DNA of 11,129 nucleotides from Gemmatimonadota bacterium. GTDB taxonomy: Bacteria; Gemmatimonadota; Gemmatimonadetes; Gemmatimonadales; GWC2-71-9. Positions 1 through 7,110 of the stretch are shown here, in pieces. Where the stretch lies: the NCBI GenBank assembly GCA_003220985.1, contig QHTY01000168.1, positions 1,789-12,917 on the forward strand. The letters run 5' to 3'. The notes under the pieces were generated by a model. That model was not told the origin of the DNA and did no database searches. It saw nothing but the letters and a program-made list of their open reading frames with translations. Numbering within the stretch: position 1 is the first letter of the stretch; each line of letters opens with the position of its first letter. Made by a program: the position numbers and the translations under genes.

Positions 1-711
1 GGCGCCCCCGAGGTACGGAAAGATGAGGCCCTCGCGCAGCCACAGCGGTGCCCGGGCGAACTGCTTCATCTGCGCCTGTTGCGCCGCCATCGCGGCACGC
101 TGCTGCCAGAACCAGCCGAGCGGGAACGTGTCGGGTTTCTGCTCCGGCATGAGCACCGGTATCTGTGACACGGTCGCCTGCCCCTCGAGAACCGCCTGCG
201 CCGCCGAGCGCCGATCATTCGCGTGACGCTGCTCGATGATCGAATCGAGATGGACGTACTGATCCTGCAGCGCGTGCACGAGCTCGTGTGACACGACCAC
301 GCGGAGCTGCAGGGGCTCGACGTCTTCGGGGATGTACAGCGCGTTCGAATCGGGATCGTAGTAGCCCGCCACCTGTTCGGTGAGCACGTCGATCAGCGTT
401 CGCCGCAGCTCGAGCGTGTCGGGGATCAGTCCAAACAACCGGAGGGCGGACTGCAACCCGGCGAGCTCGGCGGGCGGCAGATCCTGATCGATCTTATGCA
501 TGAGGTAATCCCGCACCTGCGTGCGCGTCCGTCGCAACACGAGCGGCTCGCGCTTGAACGGCAATCCCGTGGTCTGCGCGACGATGGGCATCATGTGATG
601 CACCATGTCTTTCAGCTCCGCTTCGCTCTGGATCGCCTGCGCGCGCTCGCGGCAGGCCACGACGGAAGTCAGCAGCGCGACACCGCCGACCAGTCGCGTC
701 AGCCGGTCCAC
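1..711 (-). CDS. Secreted HExxH zinc metallopeptidase-like lipoprotein (3' end cut by window edge)
   Basis: Reading from a GTG at 711, 237 codons are open to the left edge, so the C-terminus is missing. Residues 1-20 form a lipoprotein signal: basic residues at 3 and 6, a hydrophobic stretch, then the lipobox VVAC with Cys20. The core carries VVVSHELVHALQDQY, with the HExxH zinc motif at H142-E143-H146, and a downstream LEGQAT (E176) that would be the third zinc ligand of a gluzincin-type site. The preceding EQVAGYYDPDSNALYI (112-127) matches a recurring pattern, recalled from memory, in uncharacterised HExxH proteins (AGFYDP...LYV...HELTHALQDQ...EGDA). Activity as a protease is inferred, not shown. 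The GTG start is favoured because AAGGG lies six bases upstream and it puts the lipobox at the right distance; it overlaps the end of the ATPase gene by 13 bases, suggesting coupled translation. Expected location: lipid-anchored, outside the inner membrane. Confidence 0.82.
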   Translation of the reverse strand, partial: MDRLTRLVGGVALLTSVVACRERAQAIQSEAELKDMVHHMMPIVAQTTGLPFKREPLVLRRTRTQVRDYLMHKIDQDLPPAELAGLQSALRLFGLIPDTLELRRTLIDVLTEQVAGYYDPDSNALYIPEDVEPLQLRVVVSHELVHALQDQYVHLDSIIEQRHANDRRSAAQAVLEGQATVSQIPVLMPEQKPDTFPLGWFWQQRAAMAAQQAQMKQFARAPLWLREGLIFPYLGGA

Positions 712-1829
712 TCGATACCCTTCCCCACGGCCGACGCGACGACCCGCGCGACTTCCTTCCCAGTCACGACGATGCCCTGCCGCTCGAGTTCGGCGCGCAG
801 TCTCCCATCGAGATCCACGCGTTGCTCCTCGAGGTTCGCCGTGGGCCGGGGCGGCGGCGTCTTCTTCTCTTCTGTCTCCTTGCGCGGTTCGCCGCCCAGC
901 AGCGCATTCAGCTCATCGCCAAACCGCGCCAGCACGGTCGCGAGGTCGGGCATCGGCTCCTCCGGCACCGTTTCCTCAGTCAGCCCGCGCCGCATCATCG
1001 CCTCGACTTTTTTCCGATCGCGAATCAGCTTGTCGAGCTCGGGGGACACGTGGGCAGTCGCCTGCGCGTGCGCGCACGCCTCGTCGAGCACGTCGATCGC
1101 CTTGTCGGGCCGCGCGCGGTCCGGCACAAAACGGTCCGTCAGCACGATGGCCGCCTTGAGCGCGTCGTCCGAGATCGCGACGGCGTGGTGGCGCTCGAGC
1201 CGGGACCGGCGGGCGACGAGTACCTCCCACGTCTGAATCGCGTCCAGCTCTTCGATGGTGACCGGTTGGAAGCGGCGCTCGAGCGCGGGATCGGTCTTGA
1301 TCCACTTGGCGTACTCCTCGCCGGTCGTCGCGCCGATCACGCGGATGTCGCCGCGGACCAGCGCGGGCTTCAACATGTTCGCGGCATCCATCGCGGCCCC
1401 CATCGCCGTGCCCTGCCCGATGAGGTTGTGCAGCTCGTCGACGAACAGAATGAGATTGCGGTCGGCCTGGAGCGCCTGGACGAGGCGACGGATCCGGTCT
1501 TCGTATTGCCCCCGGAAGGAGGTGCCCGCCAGCATCGAGACATGATCCAGTCCCAGAATGCGCGCGTCCTTGAGCGCAGGCGGGACGTCTCCGGCGGCGA
1601 TGCGTTGTGCGAGACCTTCCACGATGGCGGTCTTGCCCACGCCGGCCTTCCCCACCAGGGCGGCGTTGTTCTTGCCCTGCCGCAGCAGAATGTCCACGAC
1701 GCGCGCGATCTCCGCATCGCGGCAGCGCACCGGCTCGAGACCGCCGCGGCGCGCCTGCGCCGTGAGATCGATGCCGACGCGCTCCAGCACGTCGCCGGAA
1801 TCGAACAAGCCTTCGAACGGATTACCCAT
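699..1829 (-). CDS. Clp-type AAA+ ATPase with a single (D1-like) ring domain
   Basis: 376 residues, clearly the first AAA+ module of the ClpA/ClpB/ClpC family. Visible motifs: Walker A GKAGVGKT (60-67), a pore-loop region AGTSFRGQYEDR (101-112), Walker B LILFVDEL (126-133), sensor-1 GATT (166-169), arginine-finger segment DPALERRFQ (180-188), and the sensor-2 helix RPDKAIDVLDEA (240-251). All key ATPase residues are present, so it should hydrolyse ATP and form a hexamer. It lacks the double Clp_N repeat of full Clp proteins (only about 35 residues precede the AAA+ core) and lacks the second ring. After a charged/proline-rich linker (about 314-333) it ends with VTGKEVARVVASAVGKG, which resembles the segment that introduces D2 in ClpB/ClpC (VTxxDIAxVVSxWTGIP), then stops. 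No ClpP-binding loop is visible, since that lies in D2. Its ATG is five bases after the prepilin peptidase stop. Role and partner are unknown; a remodelling or unfolding role is inferred. Confidence 0.88.
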   Translation of the reverse strand: MGNPFEGLFDSGDVLERVGIDLTAQARRGGLEPVRCRDAEIARVVDILLRQGKNNAALVGKAGVGKTAIVEGLAQRIAAGDVPPALKDARILGLDHVSMLAGTSFRGQYEDRIRRLVQALQADRNLILFVDELHNLIGQGTAMGAAMDAANMLKPALVRGDIRVIGATTGEEYAKWIKTDPALERRFQPVTIEELDAIQTWEVLVARRSRLERHHAVAISDDALKAAIVLTDRFVPDRARPDKAIDVLDEACAHAQATAHVSPELDKLIRDRKKVEAMMRRGLTEETVPEEPMPDLATVLARFGDELNALLGGEPRKETEEKKTPPPRPTANLEEQRVDLDGRLRAELERQGIVVTGKEVARVVASAVGKGIEWTG

Positions 1830-1834
1830 CGCTG

Positions 1835-2605
1835 TCAGTCACCCTTCAGAAAATGCCCGTACCAGGCGATGATCGCGTCGCCGAACACGAAGGCCACCAC
1901 GGCGCCCACCGCGAGGAATACCCCGAACGGGACCAGTCGCTTCTTCTTGATCGACAACGGGACAAAGATCAGCGAACCAAGCGCGGCACCGGCGAACACC
2001 GTGAGCAGCACGCCGTGCCACCCGACGAAGCTGCCGACCATCGCCATCATTTTCACGTCGCCGCCGCCCATCGCTTCTTCTTTGAAGACCCACGTGCCCG
2101 CCATACCCACGAGCCACAAGAGGACGAAACCGACCGCGGCACCGAGCAGCGCCTGCAGAAACCCCTGCACGCCCCCGCCGAGCGCCAGCAGCAGGCCGAT
2201 CACGAGGCCGCCCCACGTGAATTCATCGGGAATGATGTAGTGGCGCGCGTCGGTGATCGCGATACCGAGCAGGATGGTCCCAAACAGGGCGGCGGCAAGT
2301 GCGTGCAGGGTGGGGCCGTATACCAAGATCGACGCTCCGAACAACACGCCGACGAGCGCTTCGATGAGCGGGTACTGCTTGGAGATCGGCTTGTGACACC
2401 AACGGCATTTGCCGCGCAGCCAGAGCCAGGAAAACAGTGGGACGTTGTCACGCCAGGCGATCGGCTGCTTGCAATTTGGGCAGGTCGAGCGTGGCCGGAC
2501 CAACGACTGGTCACGCGGCAACCGCAGGATGCAGACATTGAGGAAGCTGCCGACGCAGAGGCCGAGCAGCACGGCGCCGAGGACGATCACGATGTCAGCG
2601 CCCAC
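1835..2605 (-). CDS. pilD: Type IV prepilin peptidase / N-methyltransferase (A24 family)
   Basis: Polytopic inner-membrane aspartic protease that cleaves the leader of type IV pilin or type II secretion pseudopilin precursors and methylates the new N-terminus. From the chosen GTG at 2605 it is 256 residues. The first helix carries GLCVGSFLNVCILRLPR (15-31), the usual family opening. The cytoplasmic zinc loop has CPNC (42-45) and CRWC (67-70), so the methyltransferase domain looks intact. The two catalytic aspartates are D119 (ITDARHYIIPDE) and D183 (GGGDVK). Several hydrophobic helices follow. An ATG at 2704 in the same frame would add 33 residues unlike the family and lying over the upstream gene, so it was rejected. 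GTG 2605 has GAGG six bases upstream and overlaps the methyltransferase stop by 11 bases. Pilus genes are not visible nearby, so its substrates lie elsewhere in the genome. Confidence 0.93.
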   Translation of the reverse strand: MGADIVIVLGAVLLGLCVGSFLNVCILRLPRDQSLVRPRSTCPNCKQPIAWRDNVPLFSWLWLRGKCRWCHKPISKQYPLIEALVGVLFGASILVYGPTLHALAAALFGTILLGIAITDARHYIIPDEFTWGGLVIGLLLALGGGVQGFLQALLGAAVGFVLLWLVGMAGTWVFKEEAMGGGDVKMMAMVGSFVGWHGVLLTVFAGAALGSLIFVPLSIKKKRLVPFGVFLAVGAVVAFVFGDAIIAWYGHFLKGD

Positions 2606-3392
2606 GCACGACCTCGTACAGCAGTATCCCGGCCGCCACTGCGACGTTGAGGGATTCCGCCCCGCGTGCGAGCGGAATGGCGACGCGCTGCGCCGCGACG
2701 GCATTGAGCTGCGGCCGGATCCCCGCTCCTTCGTTTCCGACGATCACCGCAATGAGCTCCTTGCGTGCTGTTTTGGAATCGATTGCCCGGTTCAGCGGCA
2801 CGCCATCAGCGGCCGCTGCCCACAACGTGACGCCGTGCTCTCGTGCCCACGCGATGAACGGGGCATCGTCGAGCTGCACGACCGGATGCCGAAACGTCGC
2901 CCCCATCGCGGCGCGCAACGCCTTCGGATTCATCGGATCCGCAGTGCCGCGGAGCAGCAGGCTCGCCGACGCACCAAGCGCGTGCGCGGTGCGGATCAAC
3001 GTGCCGACGTTCCCCGGATCCTGGACTCCGTCTACAACGAGCATCGGTCCGCCGGCGATGTCGGTCAGCGCCCACATGCGCGGCTGCACGATCGCGAGAA
3101 TGCCCTGCGGCGTGTCCGTGCCCGCCAGCTCACCGAAGGCGCGTGAACCGACCTCTTCGACCGCGATCGCATGACTAGCGAGCTCGGCCGTGAGCGCCTG
3201 GCCGCGCGTCGTGCGCGCCAGCTCAGGGGAGACGAGCGCGCCCTTGAACTCGAGACCGGCCACGAGCGCTTCTTCCACCAGCCGGACGCCCTCCACGACC
3301 GCCAGACCGCGCCGCCCGCGGGCCTTGCGGCGTTGGAGATCGCGGACGGTGGACTGCAGATTACTCCGGATGCGCTCCCTCGTGTCGGTCAC
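2595..3392 (-). CDS. SpoU/TrmH-family RNA 2'-O-ribose methyltransferase
   Basis: Transfers a methyl group from S-adenosylmethionine to a ribose 2'-OH in rRNA or tRNA. With the GTG start at 3392 it has 265 residues. The N-terminal part (about 10-95) resembles the SpoU substrate-binding domain, including the RK.R....AVVEGVRLVEEAL pattern (22-43). The C-terminal SPOUT knot has all three motifs: motif 1 VVDGVQDPGNVGTLIRTA (119-136, N128 and R134), motif 2 VGNEGAGI (218-225) and motif 3 IPLARGAESLNVAVAAGILL (239-258). NPKALRAAMGATFRHPV (155-171) is also typical. The exact target nucleotide cannot be told from sequence; RlmB/YsgA-type 23S rRNA enzymes are the nearest general match. An upstream in-frame ATG at 3464 would add 24 residues unlike the family and cross the divergent thiD start, so GTG 3392 is preferred, though no good ribosome binding site precedes it. 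First gene of the left minus-strand operon. Confidence 0.9.
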   Translation of the reverse strand: MTDTRERIRSNLQSTVRDLQRRKARGRRGLAVVEGVRLVEEALVAGLEFKGALVSPELARTTRGQALTAELASHAIAVEEVGSRAFGELAGTDTPQGILAIVQPRMWALTDIAGGPMLVVDGVQDPGNVGTLIRTAHALGASASLLLRGTADPMNPKALRAAMGATFRHPVVQLDDAPFIAWAREHGVTLWAAAADGVPLNRAIDSKTARKELIAVIVGNEGAGIRPQLNAVAAQRVAIPLARGAESLNVAVAAGILLYEVVRGR

Positions 3393-3449
3393 TGGTGCCA
3401 GTAAAATTGCCTGCCCCGTTGGTTTCGCCAAGGCACGACCGCGGAACGC
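3393..3449. promoter_or_regulatory. Divergent promoter region between the RNA methyltransferase and thiD
   Basis: This 57-base gap separates two divergent starts, so it must hold or border promoters for both. On the minus strand TTTACT (3405-3400) is four of six matches to a sigma-70 -10 box and ends seven bases before the GTG at 3392, which would give a nearly leaderless transcript; the matching -35 is poor (GCGAAA at 17 bases, TTGGCG at 20). On the plus strand no convincing -10 is seen; GCGGAA just before the thiD ATG may serve as a weak, closely spaced ribosome binding site. Confidence 0.35.
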
Positions 3450-4268
3450 ATGAGAATCGCGCACACGATCGCGGGTTCAGACTCCGGCGGCGCAGCTGGA
3501 ATTCAGGCCGACCTCAAGACGTTTCATCAATTCGGCGTGTTCGGCACGACCGCCATTACGGCCGTAACGGCGCAAAACACGCTGGGCGTGGCCGCGTGGC
3601 AAGCGGTCCCAGCCGCACTCGTCGCGCGGCAGATCGACGCCCTCGCCGCCGACCTGCGGCCCGCCGCCGTCAAAAGCGGGATGCTGGGCTCCGGCGAGAT
3701 CGTGGAGACGGTGGCGCAGCGCATTGCCCAGCATCGGCTCACGACCTACGTGCTCGATCCCGTGATGGTTGCCACGTCCGGCGACCGGCTGCTCGAGCGT
3801 GATGCCGAGCAATTGATCGCGCGCCGCCTGGCGCCGCTCGCGCTGCTCGTCACGCCAAACCTGAACGAGGCAGAGATCCTCGTCGCAGAACCCGTGCGGA
3901 CGCCGGATCAGATGGAGAAAGCGGGGCGCGGGCTGCTCGCGATGGGCGCGCGCGCCGCGCTCGTCAAGGGCGGCCATCTGAAGGATACCGAGACGCTGGT
4001 GGACGTGCTGGTGCAGCATGGCGCAACGCGCCGATTCACACATCCGCGCATCGACACGTCATCCACGCACGGCACCGGCTGCACGCTCTCCGCCGCGATC
4101 ACCGCGGGCCTCGCCCTCGGCCGGTCACTCGAGCGGGCTGTAAAGGATGCGCTCGACTTCGTGCATCGCGCGATTGCCGCGGCGCCGGGGCTGGGAAGCG
4201 ACAAGGGGCACGGGCCACTGAATCATTTTGTGCCCGCGCCCCCGCGCCCCCCAACCGACGGTCTTTAG
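3450..4268 (+). CDS. thiD: Hydroxymethylpyrimidine / phosphomethylpyrimidine kinase
   Basis: Phosphorylates 4-amino-5-hydroxymethyl-2-methylpyrimidine (HMP) and HMP-phosphate to the pyrophosphate used by thiamine phosphate synthase; cytoplasmic. The 272-residue protein is normal ThiD length and belongs to the ribokinase-like fold. Motifs in order: IAGSDSGGAAGIQADLKT (7-24, substrate loop), VKSGMLGS (74-81), LDPVMVATSGDRLL (102-115), TPNLNEAEIL (135-144), VKGGHL (172-177) and the anion-hole/catalytic HGTGCTLSAAI (207-217) with C211. It ends in a short proline-rich tail (about 263-268). It is the only plus-strand gene here and stands alone, with no other thiamine gene in view and no visible TPP riboswitch in the short upstream gap. 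Pyridoxal kinases share the fold, but the SGGAAGIQADLKT and GTGCTLS motifs support ThiD. Its stop is one base from that of the convergent neighbour. Confidence 0.94.
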   Translation: MRIAHTIAGSDSGGAAGIQADLKTFHQFGVFGTTAITAVTAQNTLGVAAWQAVPAALVARQIDALAADLRPAAVKSGMLGSGEIVETVAQRIAQHRLTTYVLDPVMVATSGDRLLERDAEQLIARRLAPLALLVTPNLNEAEILVAEPVRTPDQMEKAGRGLLAMGARAALVKGGHLKDTETLVDVLVQHGATRRFTHPRIDTSSTHGTGCTLSAAITAGLALGRSLERAVKDALDFVHRAIAAAPGLGSDKGHGPLNHFVPAPPRPPTDGL

Positions 4269-4269
4269 G

Positions 4270-6957
4270 CTACGGATTCCACCAGTACGTCGCCTTGATC
4301 ATGAAGATGTTCTCCGCCGGAGCCCGCAGCATGCCACGCATCGACGGGCCGAAGCGGAAGCTGCCGTCGTCGTCCGCGGTCGACCGGCTCTGCGTCCACA
4401 CGAAGTACAGTGTTGACCCTGGCATGTACTCCCACCGCAGCACGGCATTGCCCCGCAGCGACTTGAAATTGAAGTCGGGCTTGCCGAACGAGAACGGCTG
4501 GGCGGGACCACTCCCATCCGGATCGACGCTGTAGGACTTGGTCGAATCCACGTACGTGATGGTCGAGCCATTGCCCGTGCCGTAGCGCGTGAACGCTGCA
4601 CTGCGCGACCGCGCCAACTCCTGGTAATAGTCGTAGCGCCCCGCCGAGATCAACGGCTGCGCGTACAGCTGCAGCGAGAGCTTCGGCGTGTACGTCCAAT
4701 TCAAGCGGATCGCCGCCGAGAGCTCCGTCTGATGGAGTCCGCCGAAAACATAGTGGGTGCCGTACGTGTTCGGCGCGCCGCCCGTCGTGTCGGCGATCGC
4801 GGTGATGTATTGATAAGGCTGGGACTGTTGATAGAGGTTTGGCCCCACGCTGACCGAGACGTTGGGCGCCGGCCGATACTGCATGTTGACGTAGGTTGAC
4901 CATTCCACGTCCTGGGAAGAGCGGAAGTACGTGAAGGCGCCCATGCTCAAGGTCAATGACTTGCGGCTATCCGAACCCATGTCGACGCCGAACTGATAGG
5001 CCGGCGGCAACAACATCAATGGCCCGCCGCGCGTGCGGCGATTGTCGACGGTCCACGGGTTGTAGGCGACGTTCCAGTTGAACCAGTAATAGTTCTTGAA
5101 CTGGACGTATCCGAAGTTGAATGCGCCCGACCAGTTGATGTTGCCGTCCCAGTCGTAGTTCCGGAACACGGCGCCGCCCGTCTCGGCATAGCGGAACACT
5201 TTGCCCGGCTTGCTCCAGGTTCGCCCGCCACCGAAGTGGATGTTGATGTATCCGGTGCGCGACAAGAACCCGAGATCGTTCACGTCGAATCCGGGCGAGA
5301 GCACGCCGAACGCGGAGTTCACGAAGATATTGCCGCGCTGTTTGGCGAGCGTGAACCGCGCCGCAGTACCAGTGAGCGATGTCGCGTTGCTATCCACCCG
5401 CAGGCTCGGCGCATCGGGCCGTTGGAAGTAGTGCACCGAATTGCGCTGCACCGCGGTCATCCGCGCCGGCGATCCCGCGATGCGCGAGGCGGCAACCCAT
5501 GCCGTCGTCACCCAGGTCTTGGAGGAATCGAGGAAGATCCAACCGTCGGTGCCGACCGTCATGGAATTGCTGTTGCGCACGTCGCGCAACGCCGGATCTT
5601 CGAAGGAACGACCGGCGATCGTGGACATGAATCCAAGCCCCTGCCGTCCCTTGGCGAATTCCTTTTGCGCGCGGTACACGCCGAACGTCGCGAGGGGCTC
5701 CATCTCCTGGCCCCAACGCGCCCCGAGGCTGTCCTGGAGCGTGGCGCGCTCGCGGGCCGTGACGGCGGTCAGCCCGCCCACGTTCCAGCTGCCGGCAACC
5801 TTGCCGGTCAGTTTCACCGCGCCGAGGATGTGGGCCCCGTCCGGGCCGTCGACGTATCCCTTCTCCGGTGCCCCCGGCGCAGAGAGCGAGCGGCCGACGC
5901 GCCGGCTGTAGAAGAAGCTCGGTCCCGACCAGTTGAAGCCCCAGAAGTTGCTTTGGCCGCCGAAGCCGAACTCGAAAATGGATGACCCTTCCACGAAGAA
6001 CGGCCGCTTTTCGTTGAAGAAGGTCTCGCGGTCGCTCAGGTTCACGACCGCAGGATCGACTTCCACCTGGCCAAAATCGGGATTGACGCTCGCGTTGAGC
6101 GTGAGATTCGATCCAAGACCGATCTTCGCGTCCGCGCCGAAGCCCGGCTCGTACTTCGACCCGTCATTGAACGGGTTGCCGGGCAGTTGGCGCGTGTATG
6201 CGGCGCGGCTCGTCGCGTACGGCAGGATTTCGAGGCGCCGCGGCGGCTCGATTCGCTCGATCCCCACGAGATCGGGGAATCGCGACACGAAGCCGCGTCC
6301 ATCCCGCGGCGTATACGCGATGTAATCGAACTCGTTCTTGCGCGCGATATCCCGACGGAAATTGATGCCCCAGACGTACTGGCTTTGCCGAACGAAACGC
6401 AGCTGCGAGTAGGGAATCCGCAGCTCGGCAGTCCACCCCTGCGCGTCCCGCGTCACCTTCCCTTCCCACACGCCGTCCCAGGTGTCGTCGTCCCAGTCGT
6501 CGTTGAAGAGCGTACCGTCATAGAGTGTGCCGGCGGCGTTGATGCCGAAGTAGAAGCCACTGCGCTTGTCGTGATAGGAGTCGATGAATACCTGGAAGCG
6601 ATCCGAGTTCGTGCCCTGATCGCGGCGCGCCAGACGGGCAACGATCGAATCGGGATGCGCGTCGTACAGGCGCGCACCGATGTACAGCGCGGCGTCGTCA
6701 TACGCGAGGTACACGACGGTACTTTCCGTGGGCACCGCCCCCTGCGTGGGATCGCGCTGCGTAAAGCCGGTTACCCGCTCGGCCGTGCGCCACAGCGCTT
6801 CATCGAGCGTGCCGTCGATGCTGACAGCCTGGCCGCCGGCGAGTCGGACGGCGCGCAATTGCTGGGGGGCTGGAGGCGCGGGAGGTGGTGAATCGACCAC
6901 GACGAGCGGCGGATGACTACCCGCCAATGCGAGGAGCAGTTGGAGTGTCGTCGTCAT
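4270..6957 (-). CDS. CBM9-like / DUF5916 outer-membrane-type protein
   Basis: 895 residues. Residues about 46-190 form a carbohydrate-binding-9-like beta-sandwich, opening with SIDGTLDEALWRTAE (46-60), followed by YLAYDDAALYIGARLYD (83-99), SDRFQVFIDSYHD (118-130) and WTAELRIPYSQLRF (175-188). From about 240 the DUF5916 region begins, with its signature VNPDFGQVEVDPAVVNLSD (291-309) and NEKRPFFVEGSSIFEF (315-330). The rest is rich in alternating aromatic strands, such as YYWFNWNVAYNPW, as expected for an outer-membrane beta-barrel, and ends in FMIKATYWWNP. The family is common in Gemmatimonadota, Acidobacteriota and Bacteroidota, and its substrate is unknown to me. The N-terminus is a weak export signal: a hydrophobic run LQLLLALAG with no basic residue before it, then a proline-rich linker (24-31). 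No strong ribosome binding site precedes the ATG, and no better in-frame start was found upstream. Surface or outer-membrane location is inferred. Confidence 0.88.
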   Translation of the reverse strand: MTTTLQLLLALAGSHPPLVVVDSPPPAPPAPQQLRAVRLAGGQAVSIDGTLDEALWRTAERVTGFTQRDPTQGAVPTESTVVYLAYDDAALYIGARLYDAHPDSIVARLARRDQGTNSDRFQVFIDSYHDKRSGFYFGINAAGTLYDGTLFNDDWDDDTWDGVWEGKVTRDAQGWTAELRIPYSQLRFVRQSQYVWGINFRRDIARKNEFDYIAYTPRDGRGFVSRFPDLVGIERIEPPRRLEILPYATSRAAYTRQLPGNPFNDGSKYEPGFGADAKIGLGSNLTLNASVNPDFGQVEVDPAVVNLSDRETFFNEKRPFFVEGSSIFEFGFGGQSNFWGFNWSGPSFFYSRRVGRSLSAPGAPEKGYVDGPDGAHILGAVKLTGKVAGSWNVGGLTAVTARERATLQDSLGARWGQEMEPLATFGVYRAQKEFAKGRQGLGFMSTIAGRSFEDPALRDVRNSNSMTVGTDGWIFLDSSKTWVTTAWVAASRIAGSPARMTAVQRNSVHYFQRPDAPSLRVDSNATSLTGTAARFTLAKQRGNIFVNSAFGVLSPGFDVNDLGFLSRTGYINIHFGGGRTWSKPGKVFRYAETGGAVFRNYDWDGNINWSGAFNFGYVQFKNYYWFNWNVAYNPWTVDNRRTRGGPLMLLPPAYQFGVDMGSDSRKSLTLSMGAFTYFRSSQDVEWSTYVNMQYRPAPNVSVSVGPNLYQQSQPYQYITAIADTTGGAPNTYGTHYVFGGLHQTELSAAIRLNWTYTPKLSLQLYAQPLISAGRYDYYQELARSRSAAFTRYGTGNGSTITYVDSTKSYSVDPDGSGPAQPFSFGKPDFNFKSLRGNAVLRWEYMPGSTLYFVWTQSRSTADDDGSFRFGPSMRGMLRAPAENIFMIKATYWWNP

Positions 6958-7030
6958 AGGCGTCCGGGAGCTGAGGTGAACGGGAAACCCCGGTCGCGAA
7001 CGCTGACGGCGAGCGCGCGGCGGTTATCGG
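6958..7030 (-). promoter_or_regulatory. Leader region of the DUF5916 gene
   Basis: This GC-rich stretch lies directly upstream of the ATG at 6957 and is the proximal half of a 153-base gap. Only a weak GGA is present at ribosome-binding distance. Small inverted segments occur around 6995-7018, but none makes a convincing hairpin. The AT-richer DNA just upstream (7031-7080) is the likeliest promoter site, though I could not place a good -35/-10 pair; TTGCAA and CATATG are 21 bases apart, too far for a standard sigma-70 promoter. Confidence 0.3.
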
Positions 7031-7110
7031 TTCATATGACAGTGTGAAACGAAAAATGGTTGCAAAGAGAACGTCAGGAACTAATGGGGGGTGGGGACTG
7101 GAAAAGGGGA
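7031..7110 (-). terminator. Candidate Rho-dependent terminator (C-rich, G-poor tract) after the salvage operon
   Basis: Immediately after the phosphorylase stop codon, the transcript of these 80 bases contains 29 C and only 8 G by hand count, in a genome where G and C are otherwise roughly balanced. It has pyrimidine-rich runs such as TCCCCTTTTCC and CCCCACCCCCC. This bias is the hallmark of a Rho utilisation site. No GC hairpin followed by a T run is present, so an intrinsic terminator is unlikely. The call rests on composition alone. Confidence 0.4.

Noticed and set aside
822..2240. Long open frame on the plus strand (472 codons) opposite the ATPase and prepilin peptidase
   Set aside because: Its translation is Arg/His/Gln-rich with no recognisable motif and lies antisense to two genes with intact catalytic motifs; long shadow frames are expected at this GC content.
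2606..2704. Longer prepilin peptidase starting at ATG 2704
   Set aside because: The added residues are unlike the family, lie wholly over the methyltransferase gene and place a Cys/Arg-rich stretch before the first membrane helix.
3465..4043. Minus-strand open frame opposite thiD
   Set aside because: No motif, no ribosome binding site, and it is antisense to a gene whose kinase motifs are all present.
6995..7018. Inverted GC-rich segment in the gap upstream of the DUF5916 gene, considered as an intrinsic terminator
   Set aside because: The arms pair only over about four bases and no T run follows on either strand.
7085..7110. Plus-strand G runs downstream of the phosphorylase stop, considered as a second G-quadruplex
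   Set aside because: Only three tracts of three or more G are present; the fourth is GG inside a long loop, so it does not meet the usual rule.
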